From positions 62,001 to 126,000 of the forward strand of contig CAJTFW010000007.1 in assembly GCA_910575445.1 (NCBI GenBank): a stretch of 64,000 nt of DNA, read 5' to 3'. The first letter of the stretch is position 1. Every line of letters begins with the position of its first letter. The position numbers and the translations under genes are program-made. The DNA is from Lachnospiraceae bacterium (GTDB lineage: Bacteria > Bacillota > Clostridia > Lachnospirales > Lachnospiraceae). Below, piece after piece: positions 51,236-60,035 of the stretch. Under the pieces are notes generated by a model. It saw only the letters and a program-made list of their open reading frames with translations. It was not told where the DNA came from and did no database searches.

Positions 51236-53494
51236 TTATAACCCTTCTAACTTCTCCATCTCCTTCGTATGCAATTTCCTGCTATAAATCCTTTCAATCA
51301 GTCCCTGTGCCTCCTCGTACAGTTTTTGCCAAGTCTGCTCCTCTGCGGTTTTGTCTAGTTCACTCATCTGATACATAATCTTTTCCGCTTCATCTGCTAA
51401 CATATGGTCTTCCCGATAATTTCTTACGGTATATCCTTCGGAAAGCACTTCCTCGTCTGCTCTTCCTGGCAGATAACTTTCATACGCCTGCGCTCCTATT
51501 GGATTTAGTACCATCTCTTCTCCCTCTGTTGACTTTGTGAAACTTTTCACACTGTCTCCTTCTACAAGCTCCTCCATCACCATCTTCCATATCTTAGCTG
51601 GATACGTTGCGCCATACAGATTATTTAAAATCCTTGGTTCATCATATCCCACCCACACACTCATCGCATAATCTGGTGTTATCCCGCAGAACCATCCATC
51701 CTTACACTCGTTGGTTGTCCCTGTCTTTCCAGCAGCTTCCACATCCAAATTCCATCCCATCGAAGCTGCCGTTCCAGATGTAATAACCCCTTTCATAATC
51801 TCCACCATCTCTGAAGCTGCATATGGTGTATAGACCTTCTTTGTTTCTGCCTCCTGATACAGCTCATGCCCGTCTCTGTCTTTCAGAGAAGTCAGACAAG
51901 TCGCCCGATAATACTCGCCCTGATTTGCAAGCGTTGCATATCCATTTGCCATCTCCACAGTCGTTGCTCCATATGTCAACCCGCCAAGCGCCGATGCCGG
52001 ATAATCATCATCCGGCACAATCTTCGCAAACTCCATCTCCCTTACATAAGAAAGCCCTTTCTTTGGCGTCAGCGTACAAAAAAGCCACCAGGCACACCCA
52101 TTTATGGACTTCTCAACAGCCTTGTCAAGGCGCATCTTTCCTCCTGATAATTCCACCGCCGAAAGTCCCATCTCTTTTGCTTTTGTCACATCAATATTGG
52201 TAAGCTCTGACTTTGCCTCATACCCTTCATTGAGCGCCGGTGCATACACTGCAAGCGGCTTAAAAGAACTCCCCGGCTGCCGATACGACTGATACGCCCG
52301 GTTCAGTGTATAAAGCCCTGTCTCCTGACTCCTCCCTCCCACAATCGCCACCACTTTATGCGAGCGATTATCAATCACTGTAGATGCACTTTGAAACGCA
52401 TAGATGCCATTCTCCCCCACTTCCTCATCAAATGCCATCACTTCATCAATCGCATTCTGTAAAAGCGCCTGTTTTTCCTGATTCAAAGAAGTCTCCACCA
52501 CATATCCCCCTGTATACAACTCCCCGCGAAACAACTCATACTGGTCATTATACTCTGAAAGATACGTCCGGTAATCCTTCATATCCTCAAACTCATACCG
52601 AAAGGCAAATCCATCTAACTCCATCAAATATCGAACGGCACAGTCCACTGCATACGTCGTCTCATAGTTTTGAATCTTCTCCGCCTGCTGTGGATTTAAC
52701 ACAATCTCATACCTTTTCGCCCGCACCAATTCAGAAGTGGAAATATACCCGCACTCATACATATCCTCCAATATCTTATCCCGCCTTACCAGCGCATGTT
52801 CTGGATGCTTTAACGGGTCATAATAAGAAGGAGCATTGGGAATTGCACAAAGATATGCGGTCTCACTTAGATTCAGCTCTTTTGCCAGCTTTCCAAAATA
52901 TTTCTTCGCCGCTGCCTCAATCCCATAACAGCGATTAGAAAAATAAGCACTATTAATATAAAATTCCAGTATCTGTTCTTTCCCATACTTCTTCTCTAAC
53001 TCTACCGCTGTCAGTATCTCCCTAACTTTCCGCTCAATCGTCACCTCATTTGACAAAAACACACTTCTTGCCAACTGTTGTGTAATCGTACTAGCCCCAT
53101 GTTTCTCCTCTCCCTTTGTCAAAAGATACCGATAGCAAACTCTTAATATCCCCTCCTTGTCGTATCCTGGATGCTCCCAGAACCGCCTATCCTCCACAGC
53201 CACAAACGCATCTATCACCTGCTTTGGTATCTTTTCATAATCCAGATAGTCTGCATCCACATCCACGGAAAGCTTACTAATCAGCTCCCCCTTATCATCA
53301 TAAATATAACTGCTTAAATTTTTTACAAACATCTCCGCATCCGATTCTGCTACTACTCTCTTAGCTTCCTCTTGATACTCCTTATACACTGGATAGTATT
53401 TATGATACAATATCCCGGCTGTAATACCAGCAGCTATTATAAATAATACAATTAAAATCAAAAGCCCAAGAGCAATTCTCTTTATTATTTTCAA
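51236..53494 (-). CDS. Class A penicillin-binding protein (PBP1-type)
   Basis: 752 residues. A short cytoplasmic tail and one membrane helix (about 7-30) lead to a GT51 glycosyltransferase domain (VEDRRFWEHPGYD with the catalytic Glu, GASTITQQLARSVFL). The transpeptidase domain has RQPGSSFKPLAVY (S-x-x-K Ser), KSINGC (S-x-N) and KTGTTNECKDGWF (KTG). It polymerises and cross-links peptidoglycan outside the membrane. The ABC-F gene downstream has its own promoter. Confidence 0.92.
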   Translation of the reverse strand: MKIIKRIALGLLILIVLFIIAAGITAGILYHKYYPVYKEYQEEAKRVVAESDAEMFVKNLSSYIYDDKGELISKLSVDVDADYLDYEKIPKQVIDAFVAVEDRRFWEHPGYDKEGILRVCYRYLLTKGEEKHGASTITQQLARSVFLSNEVTIERKVREILTAVELEKKYGKEQILEFYINSAYFSNRCYGIEAAAKKYFGKLAKELNLSETAYLCAIPNAPSYYDPLKHPEHALVRRDKILEDMYECGYISTSELVRAKRYEIVLNPQQAEKIQNYETTYAVDCAVRYLMELDGFAFRYEFEDMKDYRTYLSEYNDQYELFRGELYTGGYVVETSLNQEKQALLQNAIDEVMAFDEEVGENGIYAFQSASTVIDNRSHKVVAIVGGRSQETGLYTLNRAYQSYRQPGSSFKPLAVYAPALNEGYEAKSELTNIDVTKAKEMGLSAVELSGGKMRLDKAVEKSINGCAWWLFCTLTPKKGLSYVREMEFAKIVPDDDYPASALGGLTYGATTVEMANGYATLANQGEYYRATCLTSLKDRDGHELYQEAETKKVYTPYAASEMVEIMKGVITSGTAASMGWNLDVEAAGKTGTTNECKDGWFCGITPDYAMSVWVGYDEPRILNNLYGATYPAKIWKMVMEELVEGDSVKSFTKSTEGEEMVLNPIGAQAYESYLPGRADEEVLSEGYTVRNYREDHMLADEAEKIMYQMSELDKTAEEQTWQKLYEEAQGLIERIYSRKLHTKEMEKLEGL

Positions 53495-53761
53495 AGCTTA
53501 TCCTCCAAAAATCTATTTTCACTATTATATCACTATCCTGTCAATTTGTATTTACTATCATATGTGACAACCCCAAAGTTAATGCCTCTGTCGATGCCAA
53601 CAAGCTTGTTAAGAGAAAACTGCTTTAGGTCGTATGTACAGAATACATAATATATTATAATAATTATTAGTGAAAATCAATCATTGCCTGCTTCCAAAGG
53701 TTTGTGCTCACAATGTATATATCGAAGCCAAAAAACAGTCCTTATAAACGAAAGGTAACAG

Positions 53762-53790
53762 TTGACCCTTCCCATATACCATCGTATAAT
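53762..53790 (+). promoter_or_regulatory. Promoter of the WYL gene pair
   Basis: TTGACC (53762-53767) and TATAAT (53785-53790) are 17 bases apart. This fixes the first WYL start downstream of about 53797. In the rest of the 53495-53833 gap I see only a short open stretch (VNASVDANKLVKRKLL, near 53580-53630) that I do not recognise. Confidence 0.75.
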
Positions 53791-53833
53791 AAAATCACTC
53801 TTATTTATTTACGAAAGGAACCTTTCTGCAACT

Positions 53834-55081
53834 ATGTCCGACTACCAGGAACTTATAAAATCTTTCCAAAAAAGCCGCAATTACGTCCGTGACTTCCTTA
53901 TCTATGGCTTTAAATCCCGCGACGATTTCTCGCAAAAGAGTGGCCGCACCTATGACAACGAGCGTCGCCGCATCGAATCCTGGCTTCACGAATACATCCA
54001 CGCCAGCTACACCCCTCAAGGAAAAACGGTCTCTCTCGCCTTAGACAGCAATCTCCTCCATACCAATCCCCTCTACCGCGTCTGGAAGTCTAGAAGCTTT
54101 ACGGACAATGACATCATGCTCCACTTCTTTTTTTTATCTCTCTTTCACAGTGAAGACACCACTTACACTGCCGAAGACCTCACCAACCATATCCTAGACA
54201 ACTACCAAGTTCTTTTCGAGGCTCAACTTGTGCGCAAAAAAGCCAACGAATACGTCAAAGAAGGTATTCTCTCTTCCCATAGAGATGGACGACGAAAACT
54301 CTATCGGCGAACGAAGACTCTGCAAGAAGCCCTTCCCACCCTTTTTCCTTTACTCCTCCTTGCCGTCTCCTTCTGCCAGCTCACCATGCCACTGGGCTTT
54401 GTCGGCAGCACCATCCTAGACAATCAACGAGTCGCCAACTACATCTTCCTTGTAAAACACGGCTACTATGGCTTTACCCTAGAAGATGAGATTCTTTTCT
54501 CCCTTCTCTCTGCTATCCATACACACCACATGGTAACCGTCCTAAACCGCAGCAACCGCACTTCATATACCAAAGAAGAACAATTTACCATCGTCCCCTA
54601 TAAAATCTTTATCAGCACCCGCACAGGCCGCCGTTTTCTCTGTGGCTATCTGCCAGCCCGCCAGAGATTTTCCACGCTACGCTTAGACCAGATTCAAAAA
54701 GTCACTCTTTTAGAGCCTTTTGAAGACTACCTTTTCTTTCAAGAAAAACTAGAGAAAAATATTCCCTTCTGCTTTGGCGTCTCCTTTGGCATCAGTCACC
54801 ACATGGACCAGATTCGACTTACCCTTTTTATTCAGGAGGGCATAGAAGACTATATCCTTACACGCCTAAGACGTGAAGGACGTGGTGGTACTATCACTCA
54901 TATTGAAAAAAATACCTATAGCTATGAAATCTCTGTCTTTGACGGCAATGAGCTGATGCCTTTTATCAAGACCTTTATTGGACGTATCCTCTCTTTTGAG
55001 ACCAATAACGCCTTTTTGCGTCGCAAGTTTTATCAGGATATTGACGAGATGGCAAAGATGTATCAGATTATCAAGGAGTAA
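53834..55081 (+). CDS. WYL-domain transcriptional regulator 1
   Basis: 415 residues from the ATG at 53834, the first after the promoter. The N-terminal part (SGRTYDNERRRIESWL) resembles the helical DNA-binding region of WYL regulators. The middle holds a WYL-like beta domain (FTIVPYKIFISTRTGRRFLC), and the C-terminus a WCX-type extension. WYL proteins bind nucleic-acid-like or nucleotide ligands and control DNA-repair or defence genes. It is followed after 3 bases by a second member. Confidence 0.75.
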   Translation: MSDYQELIKSFQKSRNYVRDFLIYGFKSRDDFSQKSGRTYDNERRRIESWLHEYIHASYTPQGKTVSLALDSNLLHTNPLYRVWKSRSFTDNDIMLHFFFLSLFHSEDTTYTAEDLTNHILDNYQVLFEAQLVRKKANEYVKEGILSSHRDGRRKLYRRTKTLQEALPTLFPLLLLAVSFCQLTMPLGFVGSTILDNQRVANYIFLVKHGYYGFTLEDEILFSLLSAIHTHHMVTVLNRSNRTSYTKEEQFTIVPYKIFISTRTGRRFLCGYLPARQRFSTLRLDQIQKVTLLEPFEDYLFFQEKLEKNIPFCFGVSFGISHHMDQIRLTLFIQEGIEDYILTRLRREGRGGTITHIEKNTYSYEISVFDGNELMPFIKTFIGRILSFETNNAFLRRKFYQDIDEMAKMYQIIKE

Positions 55082-55084
55082 CAA

Positions 55085-56068
55085 ATGGAACTATTTTCAG
55101 AATTATACAACTGCTATTATCAGGTTGTAGACCATATCTTAAAAGAAGCCAGCGCGCATCCGATTTCTCAAAAAAGAATCCAGGCCATCTGTGGAGAGAT
55201 TGGATTTGCCGAGAGTAGTTTCTATATTCTTCCCAAACTTTTCGACGGCACCTGGCATCTTTTGTCCTGTGATGGCACACACTACCAGAGTCTTGCAGGA
55301 GAGCCACAAAGTCTTCCTCTTACCCTTTTGCAGCGCTCCTGGTTAAAGAGCCTTCTCTTAGAGCCTCGCTTCTGTCTGTTTTTTACAGAAGAAGAGCAAG
55401 AAGCCCTTGCCCGCTACACCGAAGATGCCAAGGTTCTGTGGAGACCAAAGGATTTTCACTATTTTGACCAGTATGCCGATGGAGACGATTATACTTCTCC
55501 CACCTATCGGGCCCATTTTCAGATATTGCTTACGGCTATCCAAAAACGCCAATATGTACATATTTCCTATCATTCTATGAAAGGCCATCGGATTGCCCAT
55601 CACTACCTGCCGCTAAAACTTGAATATTCTGCGAAAAATGACCAGTTTCGCCTGTTAGCAATTCCAGAATATTCCCATATTCTTCAAAATATCAATCTAA
55701 AAGGCATCCAGACCGTCACTCTTCTTTCGCGCTTTTTAGAAGAAGATTTTGACTTTGCTGCAATGATTCGCAAATCCTACTATCATGAACCCGTCCGTCT
55801 TCTGATTAAAAATCAGAGAAATGCACTAGAGCGTGCGATGTTGCATTTTGCCAACTATGAAAAAAAGACCAAAAAAATAGATGAGAACACCTGGGAATGT
55901 CTCATCTATTATAATAGTTCTATGGAAACGGAACTTTTGATTGAAGTCTTATCCTTTGGTCCCGCCATACAGGTATTAGGCCCTGCTTCTTTTCTCAATC
56001 AGGTCAAATACCGTCTCTCTAGGCAGATAAAACTTTTTGCTAATTCGTCTTATGTAACCCCTTCTTAA
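55085..56068 (+). CDS. WYL-domain transcriptional regulator 2
   Basis: 327 residues. YVHISYHSMKGHRIAHHYLP, LKLEYSAKNDQFRLLAI and the following strands form the WYL domain (about 150-225), and the C-terminal 90 residues form a WCX-like extension. The N-terminus has no obvious helix-turn-helix. Probably forms a heteromer with the upstream WYL protein, since paired WYL genes are common in Clostridia; targets are unknown. Its end overlaps the convergent nudC gene by 29 bases. Confidence 0.78.
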   Translation: MELFSELYNCYYQVVDHILKEASAHPISQKRIQAICGEIGFAESSFYILPKLFDGTWHLLSCDGTHYQSLAGEPQSLPLTLLQRSWLKSLLLEPRFCLFFTEEEQEALARYTEDAKVLWRPKDFHYFDQYADGDDYTSPTYRAHFQILLTAIQKRQYVHISYHSMKGHRIAHHYLPLKLEYSAKNDQFRLLAIPEYSHILQNINLKGIQTVTLLSRFLEEDFDFAAMIRKSYYHEPVRLLIKNQRNALERAMLHFANYEKKTKKIDENTWECLIYYNSSMETELLIEVLSFGPAIQVLGPASFLNQVKYRLSRQIKLFANSSYVTPS

Positions 56069-56873
56069 AGCGGTCAATCATCTCTCTGGTCAAGCTGACT
56101 CCGTCATTTTCCAGAGGGATATCTTTTCGTTCAAACCACTCTGCCACAGCAAGCTCATTGGTATCAAGTCTTATCTCCCTACTGCCATCCACTTCACAGT
56201 AGAATCCACATAAAAGCGTGGAAGAGAACGACCAGGGCTGGCTTTTATAATAGCGAATATTTTTCACCTTTAATCCAACTTCTTCCATCACTTCCCGCTG
56301 CACCGTCTCCTCTAACGTCTCTCCAATCTCTGTAAATCCAGCCACCAGTGCATAGTTGACATTCCCCGGCCGATTTGCATATTTGGTCAGTAGCAGGCGT
56401 TCTTTATCGGTCACTGCCACAATTACACCTGGGCAGATCTTTGGATAGACCATATTGTTACATTTTTCACAATGCACCATACGCTCCACATGGTCTGGCA
56501 CCATCGGCGCCCCGCATCTTCCACAGAAGCGATTGGAGCGATACCAGTCATCGAGCTGCTGTCCGGTAATCCCGGCAAATCCCCGATATTTTGGGGTTGC
56601 GCTTCGGAAAATCTCTGGTCTCTCCCAGTGGTAGCCCTCTAATCCCTCTATATCATCTTTTAATAAGAAGAAACGCTCTCCACTAATCGTAAATAAATAT
56701 GTAATCAAAAGCTCTTTTTTTGCAATCTCCTTTACTTTTGGAAAATACATCATCCCGTCTTCAAACCGGCAGAGTACTGTTCCTTTGTGATAGACCAAAA
56801 GCCAATCCTCTTCTGTTGGAGACTGTTCTACATAATGATTATCATATTTTTTCGGCGCAATATCCTGTATCAT
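56040..56873 (-). CDS. nudC: NAD(+)/NADH pyrophosphatase, NudC-type Nudix hydrolase
   Basis: 277 residues from the ATG at 56873 (AGGAG upstream). A four-Cys zinc ribbon (FCGRCGAPMV, HCEKCNNMVYP) precedes the Nudix box GFTEIGETLEETVQREVMEE. SQPWSFSSTLLCGF is the NudC-specific SQPWPFPxS-like motif. It hydrolyses NAD(H) and can remove NAD caps from RNA. The C-terminus overlaps the opposing WYL gene. Confidence 0.9.
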   Translation of the reverse strand: MIQDIAPKKYDNHYVEQSPTEEDWLLVYHKGTVLCRFEDGMMYFPKVKEIAKKELLITYLFTISGERFFLLKDDIEGLEGYHWERPEIFRSATPKYRGFAGITGQQLDDWYRSNRFCGRCGAPMVPDHVERMVHCEKCNNMVYPKICPGVIVAVTDKERLLLTKYANRPGNVNYALVAGFTEIGETLEETVQREVMEEVGLKVKNIRYYKSQPWSFSSTLLCGFYCEVDGSREIRLDTNELAVAEWFERKDIPLENDGVSLTREMIDRFKKGLHKTN

Positions 56874-56999
56874 ATCTTGATTCTCCTGCTTTCTCTGAAG
56901 TGTTATTTTTCTATTATAGCGGCTCTTTCTTAGCGATGTCAAGTGATGGAAAGCCCGTGGAAATATTTAGAAAAACCATCTAAAAATCAATGAAATCTG

Positions 57000-57027
57000 T
57001 TGCTTTTTTTAGAAAATATGCTATAAT
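57000..57027 (+). promoter_or_regulatory. Promoter of folT
   Basis: TTGCTT (57000-57005) and TATAAT (57022-57027) are 16 bases apart, just before the riboswitch. Confidence 0.6.
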
Positions 57028-57043
57028 AGAAGGCAATAAATAA

Positions 57044-57145
57044 TAGCGAAGTAGAATCTCACGCGTTAAGTGTCCGTGGATGGGGAGTTGTCACGGGACG
57101 AAAAGCCACTAAGGCTTACGATGTTTGATTCGCACCCGTTGCTAC
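57044..57145 (+). promoter_or_regulatory. Tetrahydrofolate (THF) riboswitch
   Basis: The strongly conserved THF-I core CACGCGTTAAGTGTCCGTGG is present, followed by GGGGAGTTGTCACGGGACG. The closing stem pairs TAGC (57044-57047) with GCTA (57141-57144), and GAATC pairs with GATTC. Downstream sequence to the folT start contains alternative hairpins for expression control. In Clostridia this element represses folate transport when THF is abundant. Confidence 0.88.
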
Positions 57146-57291
57146 ATATGAGTACATCTCAGATGTGGTGCCTGAAAGATATTATTTATGTTTTGTAACT
57201 TTATCATTTCAGTGGAGGATAAAACCTCATCATAGGAAGGACCGATTGTTTTCCTCCCTACCCTGCATTCATCTATGGAGGTGTATTTTTT

Positions 57292-57846
57292 ATGCAGATT
57301 TCAAAAGAAGCCCTGGATTTTAAGGGCCAGCTTGACAACCTGCGCAAAGTGCCGAACCTTTGTATGTGTGGCTTGCTTATTGCGCTCTATGTTGTCCTGT
57401 CATTTTGTAACATTGTTCTTTCAAGTACCTTGGAGATTCGGATTGGTTTCCTGGCATTTATCGCAGCTGGCATGGTCGGTGGACCGGTGATGGGATTTGC
57501 TGTCGGCTTTTTAGGCGATATGTTAAACTGCCTTGTACGTGGTTTTGCTTATTTTCCAGGATTTTCTCTAAGCTATGCGTTAGTAGGTGTTCTCTGTGGA
57601 CTCGTTCTCTATAAGTCCCGTGTCACCAAGCTTCGTGCTGTTTTATGTGCTCTGGTGGAGTATCTAATTAGCATCACGCTTACTTCTACCTGGTTATATC
57701 TGATGTATGGCACACCACTTCAGGTGCTCCTTACTACCAGATTAATCAAATGTACTTTGAACTTTTTTGTAAATATTGTAATTATCTATGTATTTATAGA
57801 AGCATTCCAGCGGATTATCCGTGCGGCACTGCCGGCACAGAGATAA
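57292..57846 (+). CDS. folT: ECF transporter S component for folate
   Basis: 184 residues with six hydrophobic segments. The N-terminal LRKVPNLCMCGLLIALYVVL and RIGFLAFIAAGMVGGPVMG match FolT-type S components. It binds folate and docks with a shared EcfA/T energy module encoded elsewhere. The THF riboswitch in its leader independently supports folate as substrate. Confidence 0.92.
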   Translation: MQISKEALDFKGQLDNLRKVPNLCMCGLLIALYVVLSFCNIVLSSTLEIRIGFLAFIAAGMVGGPVMGFAVGFLGDMLNCLVRGFAYFPGFSLSYALVGVLCGLVLYKSRVTKLRAVLCALVEYLISITLTSTWLYLMYGTPLQVLLTTRLIKCTLNFFVNIVIIYVFIEAFQRIIRAALPAQR

Positions 57847-57869
57847 CAAAAACCTAACTCCCAGATGAT

Positions 57870-57902
57870 AAGGGGCTACTGCATATCATGCAGCAGCCCT
57901 TT
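57870..57902. terminator. Bidirectional terminator between folT and the thiolase gene
   Basis: AGGGGCTACTGCAT and ATGCAGCAGCCCTT form the stem with a short loop, followed by TCTTTATAT. Confidence 0.8.
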
Positions 57903-57912
57903 CTTTATATAT

Positions 57913-59103
57913 CTATTCTACTTTGGTAAAATACATGGAGATTCCCTGTCCCCCGCCAATACACATACTAATCATGGCATCTTTTTTCTCGGTACGCATC
58001 AGCTCATACAGCACCTTTACGGTCAACATCGCTCCAGTCGCTCCAATCGGATGTCCAATCGAGATACCACCTCCATAGATATTGACTCTCTCAGGGTCTA
58101 ACCCCAAATCTCTGCTTACCGCATAAGCCTGACTTGCAAATGCCTCATTAATCTCAAACATCGCAATCTCTGGAAGTGAAAGTCCTAACTTCTTAGCCAG
58201 TTTTTCACTTGAGAATTTCGGAGAATATCCCATAAGTTCTGCATCAAATCCAGAGACCGCATAGCCTTCAATCCGAAGTTTTGGCATAACCCCAAGCTCC
58301 TTTGCCTTCTCCTCAGACATCACCACAACCGCAGCCGCTCCGTCGTTTAGGCTGGAAGAATTACCCGCGGTTACGGTTCCTCCTTTTACAAAACAAGGCT
58401 TTAACTTAGCGAGCTTCTCCATAGTCTGCCCGTCTCTTGGTCCTTCGTCGGTGTCAAACACGGTAATATTTCCCTTACGGTCTTTTCGTTCTACTGGTAA
58501 AATCTCCTCTTTAAATTTTCCTTCTTTGATTGCCTTACAGGCTTTCTGGTGGCTCTCAAGCGCAAACCTATCCTGTTCTTCTCTGGAAACCTGATATTTT
58601 TCTGCCACATTCTCTGCAGTCACTCCATTATGACTGCCATTTAGCGGCCAGGTCAAAATATCAATTACGCCATCTTCAAAGGATTTATGGCCCATCCTGG
58701 CTCCCCATCTGGCATCTTTTACATAATAGGGAAGCTGCGAAATATTCTCTGCGCCGCCAGCCACCACAACATCCGCAAAGCCTGTCTGAATCTCCATCAC
58801 TGCATCTGCAATCGCCTGAAGTCCAGAGCCGCACTGCCGATTCACGGAATACGCGGTTGTCTCTTTTGGCATTCCAGCCTTCAGACTAATTGCCCGCGCC
58901 ACAAATCCATTTTCTGCAATTTCTCCTACTTGTCCAATAATGACTTCATCCACATCCGATGGCAAAATCCCGGCTCTATTTACTGCCTCTTTTACCACCA
59001 TAGCTCCCATATCAATCGCCGAAATATCTTTAAGACTTCCTCCAAAACTTCCCACTGGAAGCCTTACTCCGCTGACAATTACCACATTCTTTAACTCGCT
59101 CAT
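57913..59103 (-). CDS. Acetyl-CoA acetyltransferase (thiolase)
   Basis: 396 residues. Catalytic residues lie in NRQCGSGLQAI (nucleophilic Cys), GGISIGHPIGATGA (His) and CIGGGQGIS (second Cys). It joins two acetyl-CoA or cleaves acetoacetyl-CoA. It is the last gene of an operon with 3-hydroxyacyl-CoA enzymes, a CoA-transferase and an acyl-CoA synthetase, pointing to short-chain fatty acid metabolism. Confidence 0.93.
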   Translation of the reverse strand: MSELKNVVIVSGVRLPVGSFGGSLKDISAIDMGAMVVKEAVNRAGILPSDVDEVIIGQVGEIAENGFVARAISLKAGMPKETTAYSVNRQCGSGLQAIADAVMEIQTGFADVVVAGGAENISQLPYYVKDARWGARMGHKSFEDGVIDILTWPLNGSHNGVTAENVAEKYQVSREEQDRFALESHQKACKAIKEGKFKEEILPVERKDRKGNITVFDTDEGPRDGQTMEKLAKLKPCFVKGGTVTAGNSSSLNDGAAAVVVMSEEKAKELGVMPKLRIEGYAVSGFDAELMGYSPKFSSEKLAKKLGLSLPEIAMFEINEAFASQAYAVSRDLGLDPERVNIYGGGISIGHPIGATGAMLTVKVLYELMRTEKKDAMISMCIGGGQGISMYFTKVE

Positions 59104-59144
59104 TACAAACCATCCTTTCTTATGTAGTCTCTATCCAGACTTTT

Positions 59145-59891
59145 CTATACAATCATACCTCCGCCACAGTTAATTACTTCTGAGGTGATATATGCCGCAT
59201 CATCCGATGCCAAAAAAGCCACCAATTTTCCCACATCGGATGGTTTCCCCGCATATCCCATAGGAACTCTGGAAACCATACTCTCCCAGGCTGCGCCTCC
59301 ATTTACTTCTTTGAGTTTTACTGTCATATCCGTCTCAATAAAGCCTGGACAAATTACATTGCAGGTAATTCCCTTTTTGGCATTCTCTCTGGCTGCGGTC
59401 TTTGTAAGTCCGACAACTCCTGCTTTTGCCGCTGCATAGTTTGCCTGCCCGATATTTCCAAGCCAGCTTCCCGAAGAAATATTGATGATTCTTCCGCTCT
59501 CCTTTGGCCGCATATACTTAATCGCCTCCTGCGTTCCATAAAATGTTCCTGTCAAATCCACTGCAATTACGGTATCCCAGTTTTCTACTGACATCTTATG
59601 TAACATTCCATCCCGATTAATTCCCGCATTATTCACCATAATATCCAGTGTCCCATAGGTCTTGACTGCATATTCCACAAGCGCCTGTACTTCTTCCTGC
59701 TTAGCCACATTTACACGGTATGTTGTCGCCGTGCCACCTGCTGCTTCAATCTCTGCCACGGCCTCATCTGCCGGAGCCATATCCGCCACAACTACCTTTG
59801 CACCCTCTAGCGCTAACTGCATTGCAATCCCTTTTCCAAGTCCCCGGCCTGCGCCAGTTACAATCGCTACTTTATTGTCTAATCTACCCAT
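59145..59891 (-). CDS. Short-chain dehydrogenase (FabG / acetoacetyl-CoA reductase type)
   Basis: 248 residues. TGAGRGLGKGIA binds the nucleotide, NNAG is conserved, and the catalytic Ser, Tyr and Lys lie in INISSGSWLGN and ANYAAAKAG. The operon also holds a Hbd-type enzyme, so two stereochemically different 3-hydroxyacyl-CoA activities may coexist. A cofactor preference cannot be assigned with certainty. Confidence 0.88.
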   Translation of the reverse strand: MGRLDNKVAIVTGAGRGLGKGIAMQLALEGAKVVVADMAPADEAVAEIEAAGGTATTYRVNVAKQEEVQALVEYAVKTYGTLDIMVNNAGINRDGMLHKMSVENWDTVIAVDLTGTFYGTQEAIKYMRPKESGRIINISSGSWLGNIGQANYAAAKAGVVGLTKTAARENAKKGITCNVICPGFIETDMTVKLKEVNGGAAWESMVSRVPMGYAGKPSDVGKLVAFLASDDAAYITSEVINCGGGMIV

Positions 59892-59916
59892 TTTTCTCTA
59901 TCCTTTCTTGATGTAA

Positions 59917-60035
59917 AGTTCCGCATCCGCCCTTCTAATGCCCCTTCTCTAGAAACATTTTCAGCCGCTTCTCGTCTGAAAATCCTTCTTGGCATTATCT
60001 GGGCTTCTGCTGTTGTAAAGTTCCGCATCCGCCCA
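59917..60035 (-). repeat. Hairpin repeat, one full unit plus broken second unit (family 2, type C)
   Basis: A full unit runs from 59917, and the next begins at 60019 (period 102) but merges into the hbd stop codon. On the minus strand TAATGCC pairs with GGCATTA and AGAAGGATTTTCAG with CTGAAAATGTTTCT. Conserved ends (AACAGC, GGATGCGGAACT) match the arrays at 22.7 and 32.3 kb. It lies between co-directional hbd and the short-chain dehydrogenase gene. Confidence 0.85.

Noticed and set aside
53762-53833. Earlier start of WYL regulator 1 at 53762
   Set aside because: It would begin inside the -35 box of a strong promoter; the ATG at 53834 lies downstream of the transcription start.
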